Shown one piece after another: positions 44,989 through 57,138 of a stretch of DNA of 64,000 bases. Under the pieces are notes generated by a model. That model saw only the letters and a program-made list of their open reading frames with translations, was not told the DNA's origin and searched no databases. The position numbers and the translations under genes were made by a program. Position 1 is the stretch's first letter. Every line of letters starts with the position of its first letter. The stretch comes from Acinetobacter lanii (GTDB lineage: Bacteria > Pseudomonadota > Gammaproteobacteria > Pseudomonadales > Moraxellaceae): contig NZ_CP049916.1 of the NCBI RefSeq assembly GCF_011578285.1, forward strand, positions 2,356,001-2,420,000, read 5' to 3'.

Positions 44989-45948
44989 TTACTCTAAATT
45001 CATCACCGCGAACACCACCCCGTCCACGACATCCTTCATTTTATCGACATTCAACGTGTCTATACGGTCTTTGTCGGTGTGATAATTTTTATTTCTAAAG
45101 AATGCGGTGTCGGTAATCATGACCGCCGGAATGCCCTGATTCCAATAATTCAGATGATCTGAGAAATCTACGCCTGTAACAAAGGACGGCGCGATTAAAC
45201 GCTGACAGTCGAGTCGGTTGATCTGCTTCATTGCAGCGCAATAAGCACCGCCTAAATGGTGAGAATCAAAATTGCTGACTGCGCCAATAAAATTGGCATG
45301 GCTAGGATAAAACCATTTCAAGCCTGTTGGGTAGTCTTGAATATTCTTATGACTAAAAAAGCCGATCATTTCCAAGATATAAACGCCTTGGATCTGTTGT
45401 TGATAGGATTTCACTGACTTGGCATGCACTGCACTGCCCATTTGTTCAGTTCTAAAAAATGGTGGCTCTTCTAAGGTATAAAATACAAATTCAATGTTGT
45501 GGTTTAAGTTACCCTTTTCTGCAGAAAAAATCCGTGCCGCCTCAAGTACACCTGCCACACCTGAGGCATTGTCATCTGCACCATCAGATTCACCATGGGT
45601 ATCATAATGTGCGCCTAAAATGACGGTTTTGGATGCGCCAATGTTCAGTTCACACACCACATTTCGATAATTTTTTTGATTGACCTGATAGTTTTGATAA
45701 TCACATGGAATACCAAACTTCTGCATTTGTCCTTTGATCCAACTCGATACCCGATTCAGTTCTTCAACGTTTTGATAATAGCGATACTGATTCGGCAACA
45801 CAATTTGATTAAGATAGAAAGACAAGTTTTTAGCATCTGCCTGTTGCATCTGCTTTAAATCAGCATGTGAATAAATGCTTGAACTCAAGAGCATGCATAA
45901 CAATGCACAACTCCAAGATAACCGTGAAGCAAAACCTTTTTTTATCAT
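44989..45948 (-). CDS. M28-family zinc aminopeptidase, secreted
   Basis: 319 residues with a signal peptide (SCALLCMLLSSSIYSHA). Zinc ligands fit family M28: His and Asp in LGAHYDTHGES, Asp in GADDNASGVAGVLEAARI, Glu-Glu in YTLEEPPFF, and a C-terminal His in NKNYHTDKD. It should cut N-terminal residues from peptides in the periplasm or outside the cell. It stands alone; substrate unknown. Confidence 0.85.
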   Translation of the reverse strand: MIKKGFASRLSWSCALLCMLLSSSIYSHADLKQMQQADAKNLSFYLNQIVLPNQYRYYQNVEELNRVSSWIKGQMQKFGIPCDYQNYQVNQKNYRNVVCELNIGASKTVILGAHYDTHGESDGADDNASGVAGVLEAARIFSAEKGNLNHNIEFVFYTLEEPPFFRTEQMGSAVHAKSVKSYQQQIQGVYILEMIGFFSHKNIQDYPTGLKWFYPSHANFIGAVSNFDSHHLGGAYCAAMKQINRLDCQRLIAPSFVTGVDFSDHLNYWNQGIPAVMITDTAFFRNKNYHTDKDRIDTLNVDKMKDVVDGVVFAVMNLE

Positions 45949-46088
45949 TATTTAAAGACCATTTTTCGTTGTTGAATAAAGCATTGATTATTTATATTTA
46001 AGGCTTTGGCTCAGTCTTAACATCAAAGCCCCTCTCTCAGCTAGCAAATCAACGTTATAATACTGTTACGTTATTAGATAGTGTGACC

Positions 46089-46571
46089 ATGAAAATTCGA
46101 ATTTTGACCATTGGACAGAAAATGCCAGCCTGGGTACTGATTGGTTTTGAAGATTATTTCAAACGTATTCAGCCCTTTGTTCAAACTCAAATCATTGAAC
46201 TTCCAATGGCCAAACGTGGCAAAAATGATTCTGACGCCGATATTTTGAAGTATCGAAATATTGAAGGTGACAGTATTTTAAATGCCATGAAACAAAATGA
46301 AGTCCTGATCGCACTTGAAGTCGGCGGGCGTGAGTTCAGTACTGAAAAATTAGCTGAAACCATGAAAGGCTGGATGCTTGAAGGCAATGATATTGTGCTG
46401 GCGATTGGCGGTCCAGATGGACATTCTGAAGCTGTGCGTAAAGCAGCGGCTTGGCATTGGTCTTTGTCTAAGCTGACACTTCCTCACCCAATGGTACGTG
46501 TGATGTTGATTGAGCAACTGTATCGTGCCATGAGCATTAACCATAACCATCCTTATCATCGTGCCGGATAA
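46089..46571 (+). CDS. rlmH: 23S rRNA (pseudouridine(1915)-N3)-methyltransferase
   Basis: 160 residues of the SPOUT-class RlmH family. MKIRILTIGQKMPAWV at the N-terminus and the C-terminal knot GGPDGHSEAVRKAAAWHWSL, then LPHPMVRVMLIEQLYRA, are diagnostic. It methylates pseudouridine 1915 in helix 69 of 23S rRNA. ATG 46089 is chosen over GTG 46083. It stands alone here; in many bacteria rsfS precedes it. Confidence 0.96.
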   Translation: MKIRILTIGQKMPAWVLIGFEDYFKRIQPFVQTQIIELPMAKRGKNDSDADILKYRNIEGDSILNAMKQNEVLIALEVGGREFSTEKLAETMKGWMLEGNDIVLAIGGPDGHSEAVRKAAAWHWSLSKLTLPHPMVRVMLIEQLYRAMSINHNHPYHRAG

Positions 46572-46691
46572 ATTCAATTTAATGTGAATGGTGTCGTTTT
46601 ATTTTTAGAACAACACGTTGAACATGAATGACTTTATCTGTCGTGATTTATAGCCCATCATAGCCCTGTTCCATCCATTAGGCGATTCATT

Positions 46692-47468
46692 ATGAACTTA
46701 CACACTCTTCCCGGTTTATTTATTTCCCATGGCTCACCCATGTTGGCAATAAATCCTGAACAAGTAGGTCCAGCCCTGAATCGTTTAGGGCTGAACTTAC
46801 CCAAACCCCAAGCCATCATTGTGATGTCAGCGCATTGGGAAAGTAACGCACTAGAGGTCAGTACGGCGGTACGTGCCATGACTTGGCATGACTTCCGTGG
46901 ATTTCCTGAACAACTTTATGACATTCGCTACCCTGCACCGGGTGATCCTGCATTGGCTGAAGAAATTTTAAAACTTTTTGCTGATGCGCATATTGCAGCG
47001 CATGCCAATAGCACACGCCCTCGTGATCACGGGGTTTGGATGCCTTTGTTGCATATGTATCCTGAAGCTGATATTCCGGTGGTGGAAATTTCATTGCCCA
47101 TGAATATGAGCTCAGATCAGATTTATCAGATTGGACAAGTGCTTTCGGTCTTACGTGAACGGCAAATTTTGTTGATCGGTTCTGGCAGTATTACCCATAA
47201 TTTGCGTGAGTTAGCTTGGCATGGGGAAAGCCGTAATGTCCCTGAGTGGGCATCCACTTTCCGTAATTATGTGGTGAACCATTTAAATCACAGCAATTAT
47301 GAAGCGGTACTCGATTGGGAAAATATTCCATACATGCAGCGAAATCATCCAACCATTGAGCATTTTGCACCGCTGTTCTTTGCCATGGGTACAGGTACGC
47401 GTTTTAGTGTGGTACATAGCAGTTTTAGTATGGGTGCACTCGGGATGGACATTTACCGTTTTGACTAA
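46692..47468 (+). CDS. ygiD: 4,5-DOPA-extradiol-dioxygenase-like protein YgiD
   Basis: 258 residues of the LigB-type extradiol dioxygenase family. Metal ligands are likely His in GLFISHGSPM, His in VMSAHWES, His in GVWMPLLHMYPEAD and His in SITHNLRE. These use Fe(II) or Zn(II). In E. coli YgiD opens DOPA in vitro; the natural substrate is uncertain. It is about 120 bp downstream of rlmH on the same strand. Confidence 0.88.
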   Translation: MNLHTLPGLFISHGSPMLAINPEQVGPALNRLGLNLPKPQAIIVMSAHWESNALEVSTAVRAMTWHDFRGFPEQLYDIRYPAPGDPALAEEILKLFADAHIAAHANSTRPRDHGVWMPLLHMYPEADIPVVEISLPMNMSSDQIYQIGQVLSVLRERQILLIGSGSITHNLRELAWHGESRNVPEWASTFRNYVVNHLNHSNYEAVLDWENIPYMQRNHPTIEHFAPLFFAMGTGTRFSVVHSSFSMGALGMDIYRFD

Positions 47469-47616
47469 GCTCAATCGAGCAACTGCATAAAGGCTTGATA
47501 GACTTAAATAAATGGATATTTGGATACATTTTGAAACTGAAAAGCTCAACATGTATCCATACTTTTTAAAAATGAATAGGGTATGATGCACTCGTCGCCA
47601 CTTTAGAACTATTCAT

Positions 47617-48393
47617 ATGAAATTCAAATATTTAGCAATTACTTTACTGCCTTTAATGTTTTCAGCATGTGAATCCACCAATCTTCAAAAAGTGGGAGAT
47701 GTCGCTGTGTCCGTTTTACAACAACAAAATGCCGATCAAACCTTATCTGCTTATCAGTGGACGTTGAATACTCCTGATGCGCCTAAACCGATTGTTTTAA
47801 ATTTCGCTCAAGACGGTCGCCTGAGCATTTCAACCAGCTGTAATACGCTCGGTTCAAGTTGGAGCATTGAGCAACAGCAGATTGTAACAGGCAGTTTGGT
47901 GTCAACCATGATGGCATGCCCAGAGCCTTCGATGAAACAACAGCAGACTGCAGCGAGTTGGTTCGACAGTCGCAAAGTGCCCTTTGTCTTAAACTTAAAT
48001 GATCGTGAACAACCCACATTGACCCTAACCACGGCTTCTGGTGAAAAAGTGGTGCTGACTGGTCAAATGACACCTGAATATAAATACAGTTCTGCGGGCG
48101 AAACCATCTTTTTAGAGGTCAGCCCTGAGACCAAAGCCTGTACTGGGGTGACCAAGCAGACCTGCTTACAAGTCCGTGAAATTAAATACAATGAAAGTGG
48201 AATCAAAACCCAAGTCGATAAAGACTGGACTTTGTTCTATGACAAAATTGAAGGTTTTAACCATACCCCAAATGAACGTCAAATCATTCGGGTGAAACGC
48301 TTTGAATTGAAAAACCCTGCTGCAGATCAATCTAAATATGCCTATATCTATGACATGGCGGTAGAACGTGAAGCGGTAAAAGGAACGCTTTAA
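47617..48393 (+). CDS. META / DUF4377 lipoprotein
   Basis: 258 residues with lipobox FSAC (Cys19). The first half is a META/HslJ-type domain (LSISTSCNTLGSSWSIEQQQ and MMACPEPSMKQQQTA are typical). The second half (FLEVSPETKACTGVTKQTCL, WTLFYDKIEGFNHTPNERQI) is DUF4377. Such envelope lipoproteins are linked to stress, but the function is not established. A terminator follows at 48446. Confidence 0.85.
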   Translation: MKFKYLAITLLPLMFSACESTNLQKVGDVAVSVLQQQNADQTLSAYQWTLNTPDAPKPIVLNFAQDGRLSISTSCNTLGSSWSIEQQQIVTGSLVSTMMACPEPSMKQQQTAASWFDSRKVPFVLNLNDREQPTLTLTTASGEKVVLTGQMTPEYKYSSAGETIFLEVSPETKACTGVTKQTCLQVREIKYNESGIKTQVDKDWTLFYDKIEGFNHTPNERQIIRVKRFELKNPAADQSKYAYIYDMAVEREAVKGTL

Positions 48394-48445
48394 TCGAGCA
48401 GGTTCATTTATTTTATAATGACTTTATTGAACCATTAAACAGCAT

Positions 48446-48478
48446 AAAAAAAACCGAGGCAATTGCCTCGGTTTTTTT
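48446..48478. terminator. Bidirectional intrinsic terminator
   Basis: CCGAGGC-AATT-GCCTCGG with eight A before and seven T after, between the convergent META/DUF4377 and gdhA genes. Confidence 0.9.
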
Positions 48479-48498
48479 GATTCAATGCGATTTACAAT

Positions 48499-50183
<1,685 letters not shown>

Positions 50184-50978
50184 ATGAACGCGCAAATTTC
50201 TTTGATTCAACAGGTTGATGCCTTTCTACCCCAAACCCAATGTGGTTTGTGTGGTCATCGTGACGGCTGCCTGCCCTATGCCAAATCAATTGTTGAGGGT
50301 GAAGCTGCCAATAAGTGCGTGCCGGGTGGTCAACCTGTGGCAGATGCCATTGCGCAATTGCTTGATCGACCTAGTCTTCAAGCGGAACAAAGTGTTTGGC
50401 CGATTCAGTCTGATGGTCGCCCACAACGCATGAAAGCGGTGATTCGTGAAGATGAATGTATTGGTTGTACCAAATGTATCAGTGCCTGTCCGGTCGATGC
50501 GATTATAGGTTCAGGTAAGCTCATGCATACGGTGCTGACGGATCTTTGTACAGGCTGTGAACTCTGTATTGCCCCTTGCCCTGTGGACTGTATCGATTTA
50601 GTGGAAGACCTCAATCCTATACCGAGTGAGGCTTTCAGAATCCAAGAACAGAACGACTTGCGCAACCGCTATTACGCGCATATTCAGCGTGAAGAACAAC
50701 GTCGAATCACCCGTAAAGGTCCGATTGTGCGTGCTGAAATTGACACTGAATTGTTTGCCCAATTTTCGGCACAATCCAATAGCGTGCCTACGGTTGAAGT
50801 GGTCCATAAAGCACCTGAACTTGCGGTAAAACTCGATGCAAAAAGCACCATTGAATTGGCAAAAATTAGAACCCAGATTAAAAAACTCGAAAAACAACTC
50901 AGTGTTCGTGAAGATCAAACTAAACGTCAGCAATTGGTTGAACTGAATCAACAACTGATCTCATTACAGGGGTGTTAA
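50184..50978 (+). CDS. rsxB: RnfB/RsxB-like ferredoxin, lone copy
   Basis: 264 residues. An N-terminal Fe-S motif ([15 protein letters not shown]) is followed by two ferredoxin clusters ([16 protein letters not shown] and [16 protein letters not shown]). The C-terminal 60 residues form a coiled coil ([15 protein letters not shown]). RnfB normally has an N-terminal membrane anchor and works with RnfACDGE; here the anchor is missing and no other rnf gene is near. nth follows 2 bp downstream, as at the end of the E. coli rsx operon. It may be a soluble electron carrier, perhaps for Nth or SoxR; this is inference. Confidence 0.85.
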   Translation: MNAQISLIQQVDAFLPQTQCGLCGHRDGCLPYAKSIVEGEAANKCVPGGQPVADAIAQLLDRPSLQAEQSVWPIQSDGRPQRMKAVIREDECIGCTKCISACPVDAIIGSGKLMHTVLTDLCTGCELCIAPCPVDCIDLVEDLNPIPSEAFRIQEQNDLRNRYYAHIQREEQRRITRKGPIVRAEIDTELFAQFSAQSNSVPTVEVVHKAPELAVKLDAKSTIELAKIRTQIKKLEKQLSVREDQTKRQQLVELNQQLISLQGC

Positions 50979-50980
50979 GC

Positions 50981-51697
50981 ATGACTGAGTCAAGCAAACC
51001 TGTGAAAAATATGACCAGAAAGCAGATTCAAATCTTTTTCGAACGCTTACGTGAACAACGTCCTCACCCTGAAACTGAGCTGAATTATTCCAACCCTTTT
51101 GAGTTGTTGGTTGCCGTGACCTTATCTGCACAAGCGACCGATGTCAGTGTCAATAAAGCCACCGATAAGCTCTTTCCTGTGGCCAATACCCCACAAGCGA
51201 TTTATAACTTGGGTGTAGAGGGTTTAAAGGGTTATATCAAGACCATTGGACTGTATAATTCTAAAGCTGAAAATGTGATCAAGGCGTGTAAGATCCTGAT
51301 TGAAAAACATAATGGTGTCGTTCCCAATAACCGTGCAGATTTAGAGGCTTTGCCGGGTGTCGGACGTAAAACGGCGAATGTGGTGCTGAATACGGCCTTT
51401 GGTCAACCGACCATGGCAGTCGATACCCATATTTTCCGCTTAGGCAATCGTACTGGTTTGGCCGTGGGTAAAAATGTACTTGAAGTCGAGCATCGTTTGG
51501 TCAAAGTCATTCCCAAAGAATTTATCCTTGATTCACACCATTGGCTGATTTTACATGGGCGTTACTGCTGTATTGCACGAAAGCCCAAATGTCATGAATG
51601 TGTGGTGTCGGATGTCTGCAATTGGCCGGATCGTTTTGAGTTTGGGGCAGATCGCCCATCACCGAAAGCCATTACGGTGAAAAATCTAGATCTCTAG
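50981..51697 (+). CDS. nth: Endonuclease III
   Basis: 238-residue base-excision glycosylase/AP lyase for oxidised pyrimidines. The HhH motif LPGVGRKTANVVLN contains the catalytic Lys, and VDTHIFRL the catalytic Asp. The C-terminal [4Fe-4S] loop follows Cx6Cx2Cx5C (CIARKPKCHECVVSDVC). About 27 residues longer than E. coli Nth (211 aa), at both ends. ATG 50981 is preferred to GTG 50972. Co-transcribed with rsxB. Confidence 0.95.
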   Translation: MTESSKPVKNMTRKQIQIFFERLREQRPHPETELNYSNPFELLVAVTLSAQATDVSVNKATDKLFPVANTPQAIYNLGVEGLKGYIKTIGLYNSKAENVIKACKILIEKHNGVVPNNRADLEALPGVGRKTANVVLNTAFGQPTMAVDTHIFRLGNRTGLAVGKNVLEVEHRLVKVIPKEFILDSHHWLILHGRYCCIARKPKCHECVVSDVCNWPDRFEFGADRPSPKAITVKNLDL

Positions 51698-51799
51698 CGA
51701 TCTAGATGCAACGGCAAATTGAATAAAAGTCCCATCGGCCTTATAAGCATCTTTTTTCTCAGCACTGATGCTCGAGACGATTCAAAAATTTGAAAGATG

Positions 51800-52009
51800 C
51801 TATTTGCTTGGCTTTTTCGTTTTCGCCTGATCTTGCTTCTGCTTTTGCTTCACCAATTCAGGATGTAGTTGATACTCTTGTTGCTGCTTTGACTTTTCTA
51901 AGGCTTGTTCTTTCTGCGCTTTGCGCAGCAATTTTGAACTTTGCACAATTAAAAAAATAATTAATGCTGCGGCCAGCACCACCATGATGATCAACACGAT
52001 TTTTAGCAT
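51800..52009 (-). CDS. Small membrane-anchored protein, 69 aa
   Basis: One N-terminal membrane helix (IVLIIMVVLAAALIIFLIV) and a Lys/Gln-rich cytoplasmic tail (QKQKQDQAKTKKPSK at the end). No known family is recognised. It is on the adk strand about 120 bp after adk, beyond a terminator. Probably a real small protein of unknown role. Confidence 0.65.
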   Translation of the reverse strand: MLKIVLIIMVVLAAALIIFLIVQSSKLLRKAQKEQALEKSKQQQEYQLHPELVKQKQKQDQAKTKKPSK

Positions 52010-52035
52010 TCTGTATCTCCACTCGCCGATAAAAT

Positions 52036-52067
52036 AAAAGAGCCCTAAAGCTTTAGGACTCTTTTAT
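52036..52067. terminator. Terminator between the small protein gene and adk
   Basis: AAAAGAG...CTCTTTT outer arms around a CCTA/TAGG inner stem. It serves adk on the minus strand. Confidence 0.65.
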
Positions 52068-52129
52068 GATGTGATTCAAGACTGTATTCATTTTCAATGA
52101 TCTTAAACACAAGATCATGAACTAAATCC

Positions 52130-52795
<666 letters not shown>

Positions 52796-52860
52796 TCATT
52801 TAACAATATGTATAACACTGATTTTACAGAATTTCTGTTTTAAATAAATCGAGCATTGAA

Positions 52861-54177
52861 TTATAAGAAAGCCACAAACAAATGTATTAAGCCTGCGAAG
52901 AAACCAGTTACCCCACCCAGTACAATCAGAATCCACTCGTCTTCCTGAAATGCAGGACGTAATAAATTTTGAAATTCTTTCGGTGTCAATTCGCGAATAC
53001 GATCTCTAAACATTTGGTAGATTTTCTGTGCACGGCTCGCATTAAACGCAGGGTCGCATACAGGCACCATCGTAATTTCAATTGAGCGATCGATCAAGTC
53101 TGTCTTGAGTCTTGCGTACTCTTTTGGACCTAAAGACAACTGCAATGAAGTACGCACCAGTGGCGTTTCCATAATTTCATTAATATGACGTTTCACAATG
53201 CGGCGAGTTTTGTCTTTTTTCCCACCAAACATCATTTCGGTCATAATCGATTTTAAGGTAATTAAATCTTCTGTGACGACTTTGGCAAACACGTCTGAAA
53301 CTTCATCTTGACGTTTCATAAATGCGCCTTGGATATTATAAGTCCCCATTCGCGGAATAACAGGCTTAACCCAAGGAAATTTTCGATCTTTAGTCAGTTC
53401 AAACAACTGTGGGTAACGCACATAATGCGGCTCAACTGGGTTGAATACCATCCAGATCGCAATCCAGTTGGTTAAGAAACCCCAAATGGCTGCCCAAAAT
53501 GGGACGGTCCAATGCCATGGCACCACAAACCACACGATCATTTGGAATATACCAAAGAACATCCCAATTAAGGCACTGATATGCCAAATAAAGTTAATTT
53601 CTTTTTGACCCACTTTCAGGAACATATTGACCATCAGTTGACGGTCACCTTCCATTTGGCTGACCACCATCTCACGCATGTCGACCAATGACTCAACATT
53701 GAGCGTTAATTCGGTCACCAATTGTCTAAGCACATTGGGCAATTGTTTATGCGCTTGCGAGTAAATACGGCGCTTGATCGAATAGGGTAAGTTTTCCCAC
53801 AGCACCGCATTGCGATCCATCATCACTTCATCAATCAAGTGTTCAAGTTCAAAACCGACTTGTTCACCAATGATGCGTGCCATGTCTTCAGGGTCCATGG
53901 CTTGCAAGAATTCTTGCAATGACCCGAGTTTTGACAAGGTATTATCGGTAATAATGCCTGAAATACGACCCGCTTTACGTGGCACAATCCCTTGCCATCC
54001 GACTGGCAATGGACCGATGTGAAAACCCCAAAACTTGATTGGATAGAACACCATTTTGAGTGCCATCCACACGTGTGCCCAAGTTACAAAGGCCGTCACG
54101 GGAATGATACTTAAAATGGCATAAAAATCAGGTCGATTTAAAAAGGTTTGCCACAAATCACTTACATATTCAAACAT
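52861..54177 (-). CDS. DUF445 membrane protein
   Basis: 438 residues. A membrane helix near residues 17-45, a long soluble alpha-helical middle (HLIDEVMMDRNAVLWENLP), two helices around residues 195-245 (HISALIGMFFGIFQMIVWF and WAAIWGFLTNWIAIWMVFNP) and a C-terminal helix (ILIVLGGVTGFFAGLIHLF). This is the layout of DUF445 inner-membrane proteins. TNWIAIWMVFNPVEP is the family's most recognisable motif. Function unknown. Confidence 0.85.
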   Translation of the reverse strand: MFEYVSDLWQTFLNRPDFYAILSIIPVTAFVTWAHVWMALKMVFYPIKFWGFHIGPLPVGWQGIVPRKAGRISGIITDNTLSKLGSLQEFLQAMDPEDMARIIGEQVGFELEHLIDEVMMDRNAVLWENLPYSIKRRIYSQAHKQLPNVLRQLVTELTLNVESLVDMREMVVSQMEGDRQLMVNMFLKVGQKEINFIWHISALIGMFFGIFQMIVWFVVPWHWTVPFWAAIWGFLTNWIAIWMVFNPVEPHYVRYPQLFELTKDRKFPWVKPVIPRMGTYNIQGAFMKRQDEVSDVFAKVVTEDLITLKSIMTEMMFGGKKDKTRRIVKRHINEIMETPLVRTSLQLSLGPKEYARLKTDLIDRSIEITMVPVCDPAFNASRAQKIYQMFRDRIRELTPKEFQNLLRPAFQEDEWILIVLGGVTGFFAGLIHLFVAFL

Positions 54178-54239
54178 GCATGACTCTCATATTTATTTCT
54201 ATGTGCGGTCGAATGTACTGTATACAATCACAATATCTT

Positions 54240-54755
54240 CTAAAAACCTACACTTAAGGTGTAGGCAAATTGTATTTGGGGCTTGGTCTCAAACACCACA
54301 TAGTTACCTACTTTCACTTCTTCACCCGCAGCCAAACCGAGACTGAGCGTACTGATTCGTTCTTTATTGAGCAGCACATAAGATAAATCTACGCCACCAC
54401 CCAATTGGGTTTCATCATTGCCATTGACCGACTTACTTTTCAAGTGCCCAGCAAAAGCACCCAAATAAAAACCGTTTAAATCTTTGCCATTTAAAGCGAC
54501 CGGATAACGCAATCCAATTTGACCACCAATTTCATGGTCATCATTAATAAAAGCGCCCACTTTGCCATAGGCAATCCCGTACGGATTAACCCATTCAGCA
54601 TTCACATGACCTAATCTTTGGGTGATTCCTACACCAAGATTCAGTGCTGAAACATTTTCGGTTTTGATCTTGGCTTGAGGCAAAAAATCCGACAGTTCAG
54701 CATGAGTGACATTCCCTATTGCACAGAGCAAAACTAAGGGAAAGATTTTTCTCAT
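54240..54755 (-). CDS. Putative outer membrane beta-barrel protein
   Basis: 171 residues: a signal peptide (MRKIFPLVLLCAIGNVTHA) and a body of alternating hydrophobic/polar strands rich in Gly and aromatic residues, ending SVGF with a terminal Phe, typical of outer membrane barrels. The pattern YPVALNGKDLNGFYLGAFAG recalls YfaZ-type proteins, but I am not sure. ATG 54755 has a GGAG site; the longer start at 54767 does not. Confidence 0.65.
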   Translation of the reverse strand: MRKIFPLVLLCAIGNVTHAELSDFLPQAKIKTENVSALNLGVGITQRLGHVNAEWVNPYGIAYGKVGAFINDDHEIGGQIGLRYPVALNGKDLNGFYLGAFAGHLKSKSVNGNDETQLGGGVDLSYVLLNKERISTLSLGLAAGEEVKVGNYVVFETKPQIQFAYTLSVGF

Positions 54756-54993
54756 TATTTTCTCCATTGTCCCATGTTGGGATCAATATTTTTCTAATTG
54801 TCCTTGAATTTTGACTTTAACAGATTAATTTTCGATCTTATATACAAATCAATTCAAATTTAATGTCGCTATGGTCAAGATTCTGCCATGTTTTGCAGAT
54901 CAACTTCTGATTATTTTTTCCAATTTAGTGCACATTCTAAGGTAAAATATCGCGCTCAGCCGAAACTCTTTCACGTGATTAAGTCGACAATGT

Positions 54994-57138
54994 ATGAAAC
55001 AGCAGTTTCCCCTTAAGAATGTTCAACAAGAAAAACGTATATTCCGTAGTCGAATCTTTTTTGCGATTGGCTTTGTTACCCTATTTTTATTGATCCTGTT
55101 TGCACGTTATGCCTATTTGCAAATTGTGCATCATGAAGAGTTTAAAGAAGCGGCCGATAAGAACCGTATTCGTTTGCAACCGATCAGCCCGCCCCGTGGT
55201 TATATTTATGACCGTAATGGTATTTTATTGGCAGACAACTATCCTGTTTTTACTGCAACCTTAAGTAAGGCGGATGTTGAAGATGTTGATGAAACCTTAA
55301 CCCGCTTGACCCCGATTATCAGTTTGACGCAAGAAGATATTGATCGTTTCAAAAGTCGCGTAAAAACGGCGAAAAAAACTGAACGTGTCACGATTAAATT
55401 AAATTTAACTGAAATTGATATTGCACGCTTTAGTGAAGTGAAATTCCAATTTCCTGGGGTTGCCATTGAAACACAAATGACACGTTACTATCCGCACGGT
55501 GAGTTATTTGCGCATGTGATCGGCTACGTGGGACGAATCAATGATAAAGAACTCAAAACCATTGATAAAGATGTCTATGCCGGCACCAATTTAATCGGCA
55601 AAATCGGCGTTGAAAAATACTATGAGGATTTATTGCTGGGTGCTCCGGGCTTTGAATCTATTGAAACTGATGCTTATGGCAATGTGCTACGAAAATTAGG
55701 ACGTAAAGATTCGGTTCGAGGCAATGATCTGTATTTGTCTTTGGATTTCGGTTTACAACAGGTTGCTGCAGAACAGTTGATCGGACGACGTGGTGCGATT
55801 GTGGCTATGGATCCGAATACGGGTGAAATTTTATCTTTAGTATCGAGTCCAAGTTTTAATCCGAATTTATTTGTTACAGGTATTAGTAGCACTGACTATG
55901 GTTATCTACGGGATAACTTAGACCAACCTTTATATAACCGTGCTGTACAAGGGTCATACCCACCTGGTTCGACCATTAAACCGATGTTTGGTTTGGGTGG
56001 TTTACATTACGGGATTGTCAATTGGTCCACTGCGATTTCTGACCCAGGCTATTTCCATTTACCCGGTGACTCGCACAAGTTCCGTGACCATAAAAAAACT
56101 GGACATGGTGCTGTAAATTTGCATAAGGCACAAGTCGTTTCCTGCGATACTTATTTTTATATCTTGTCTTATCAAATGGGAATTGAGCGCATGAACGAGT
56201 GGATGCGTCAATTTGGCTTTGGTGAAAAAACAGGGGTAGATTTACCGAGTGAAAGTTCAGGTTTATACCCAAGCCCTGAGTGGAAAATGCGTACCCGTAA
56301 AACCAAATGGCTGAAGGGTGAAACCATTTCGGTCAGTATTGGACAAGGGGCATTTACCGCAACACCTTTACAATTGGCGATGGCGACTGCGATTACGGCC
56401 AATCAGGGTGCACATGTGACACCTCACGTACTGCGTGAATCCAAAGGTGCCAAAGTGCATAAAGTTTTGAATGCTCCCGATGGTAAAATCAGTTTTAATG
56501 GTGAGTTAGACGACTGGATCAAAATGCGTGAAGCAATGGTCGATGTGGTACAGACGGGTACAGGTCGTGGTATTCGTACACCTATGTATCAAATTGCAGG
56601 GAAAACAGGGACAGCTCAAGTCAAAAGTATTGCGCAAGGTAAGCGTTATAACGAAGCTTTACTGTCTGAACGTCAGCTCGATCATGGTTTATTTGTCGGT
56701 TTTGCCCCTGCTGAGAAACCTGAAATCGCGGTGGCGGTCATTTGGGAAAATGGTAAACATGGGGGGTCTGCTGCTCAGATTGCCAAACCGCTATTTGACT
56801 ATTGGTTACTCACCCGTAAAAAGAATCCGATTAAGCCAGTTAATCATCAAATCAGTGGTGGTTTGATGACTGCCGGAATTAAACCGGGAGAGTTACCGAG
56901 TAGTACAGTAGCGCTTTCAGCTGATCCAAATGCAGTCCCAAGAGCAAATCCAAATCCAGCACCATCGAGTAATTCAGCACCATCGAGTACTGCTACACCA
57001 TCAGTTCCTCAAACAGTTGCGCCAGCGCCTCAAACGGCTACACCAACAACACCTGTACCGAATCGTCAACCTCCTACACCACGTGCAACGACAACTGTTG
57101 CACCTGCCGCTACACCAGATATAGAGAATGAAGAATGA
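54994..57138 (+). CDS. mrdA: Peptidoglycan transpeptidase PBP2 (elongasome)
   Basis: 714 residues. One membrane helix (about 21-42), a dimerisation/pedestal domain (PRGYIYDRNGILLADNYPVF) and the transpeptidase domain. Its active-site motifs are GSYPPGSTIKPM (Ser326), SCDTYF (Ser383, SxD) and KTGTAQ (Lys537). It cross-links lateral wall peptidoglycan with RodA and is a target of mecillinam. A Pro/Thr/Ser/Ala-rich tail of about 85 residues (from about residue 628) exceeds the 633 residues of E. coli PBP2. The rodA gene is not next to it. The stop overlaps rsmD by four bases. Confidence 0.96.
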   Translation: MKQQFPLKNVQQEKRIFRSRIFFAIGFVTLFLLILFARYAYLQIVHHEEFKEAADKNRIRLQPISPPRGYIYDRNGILLADNYPVFTATLSKADVEDVDETLTRLTPIISLTQEDIDRFKSRVKTAKKTERVTIKLNLTEIDIARFSEVKFQFPGVAIETQMTRYYPHGELFAHVIGYVGRINDKELKTIDKDVYAGTNLIGKIGVEKYYEDLLLGAPGFESIETDAYGNVLRKLGRKDSVRGNDLYLSLDFGLQQVAAEQLIGRRGAIVAMDPNTGEILSLVSSPSFNPNLFVTGISSTDYGYLRDNLDQPLYNRAVQGSYPPGSTIKPMFGLGGLHYGIVNWSTAISDPGYFHLPGDSHKFRDHKKTGHGAVNLHKAQVVSCDTYFYILSYQMGIERMNEWMRQFGFGEKTGVDLPSESSGLYPSPEWKMRTRKTKWLKGETISVSIGQGAFTATPLQLAMATAITANQGAHVTPHVLRESKGAKVHKVLNAPDGKISFNGELDDWIKMREAMVDVVQTGTGRGIRTPMYQIAGKTGTAQVKSIAQGKRYNEALLSERQLDHGLFVGFAPAEKPEIAVAVIWENGKHGGSAAQIAKPLFDYWLLTRKKNPIKPVNHQISGGLMTAGIKPGELPSSTVALSADPNAVPRANPNPAPSSNSAPSSTATPSVPQTVAPAPQTATPTTPVPNRQPPTPRATTTVAPAATPDIENEE

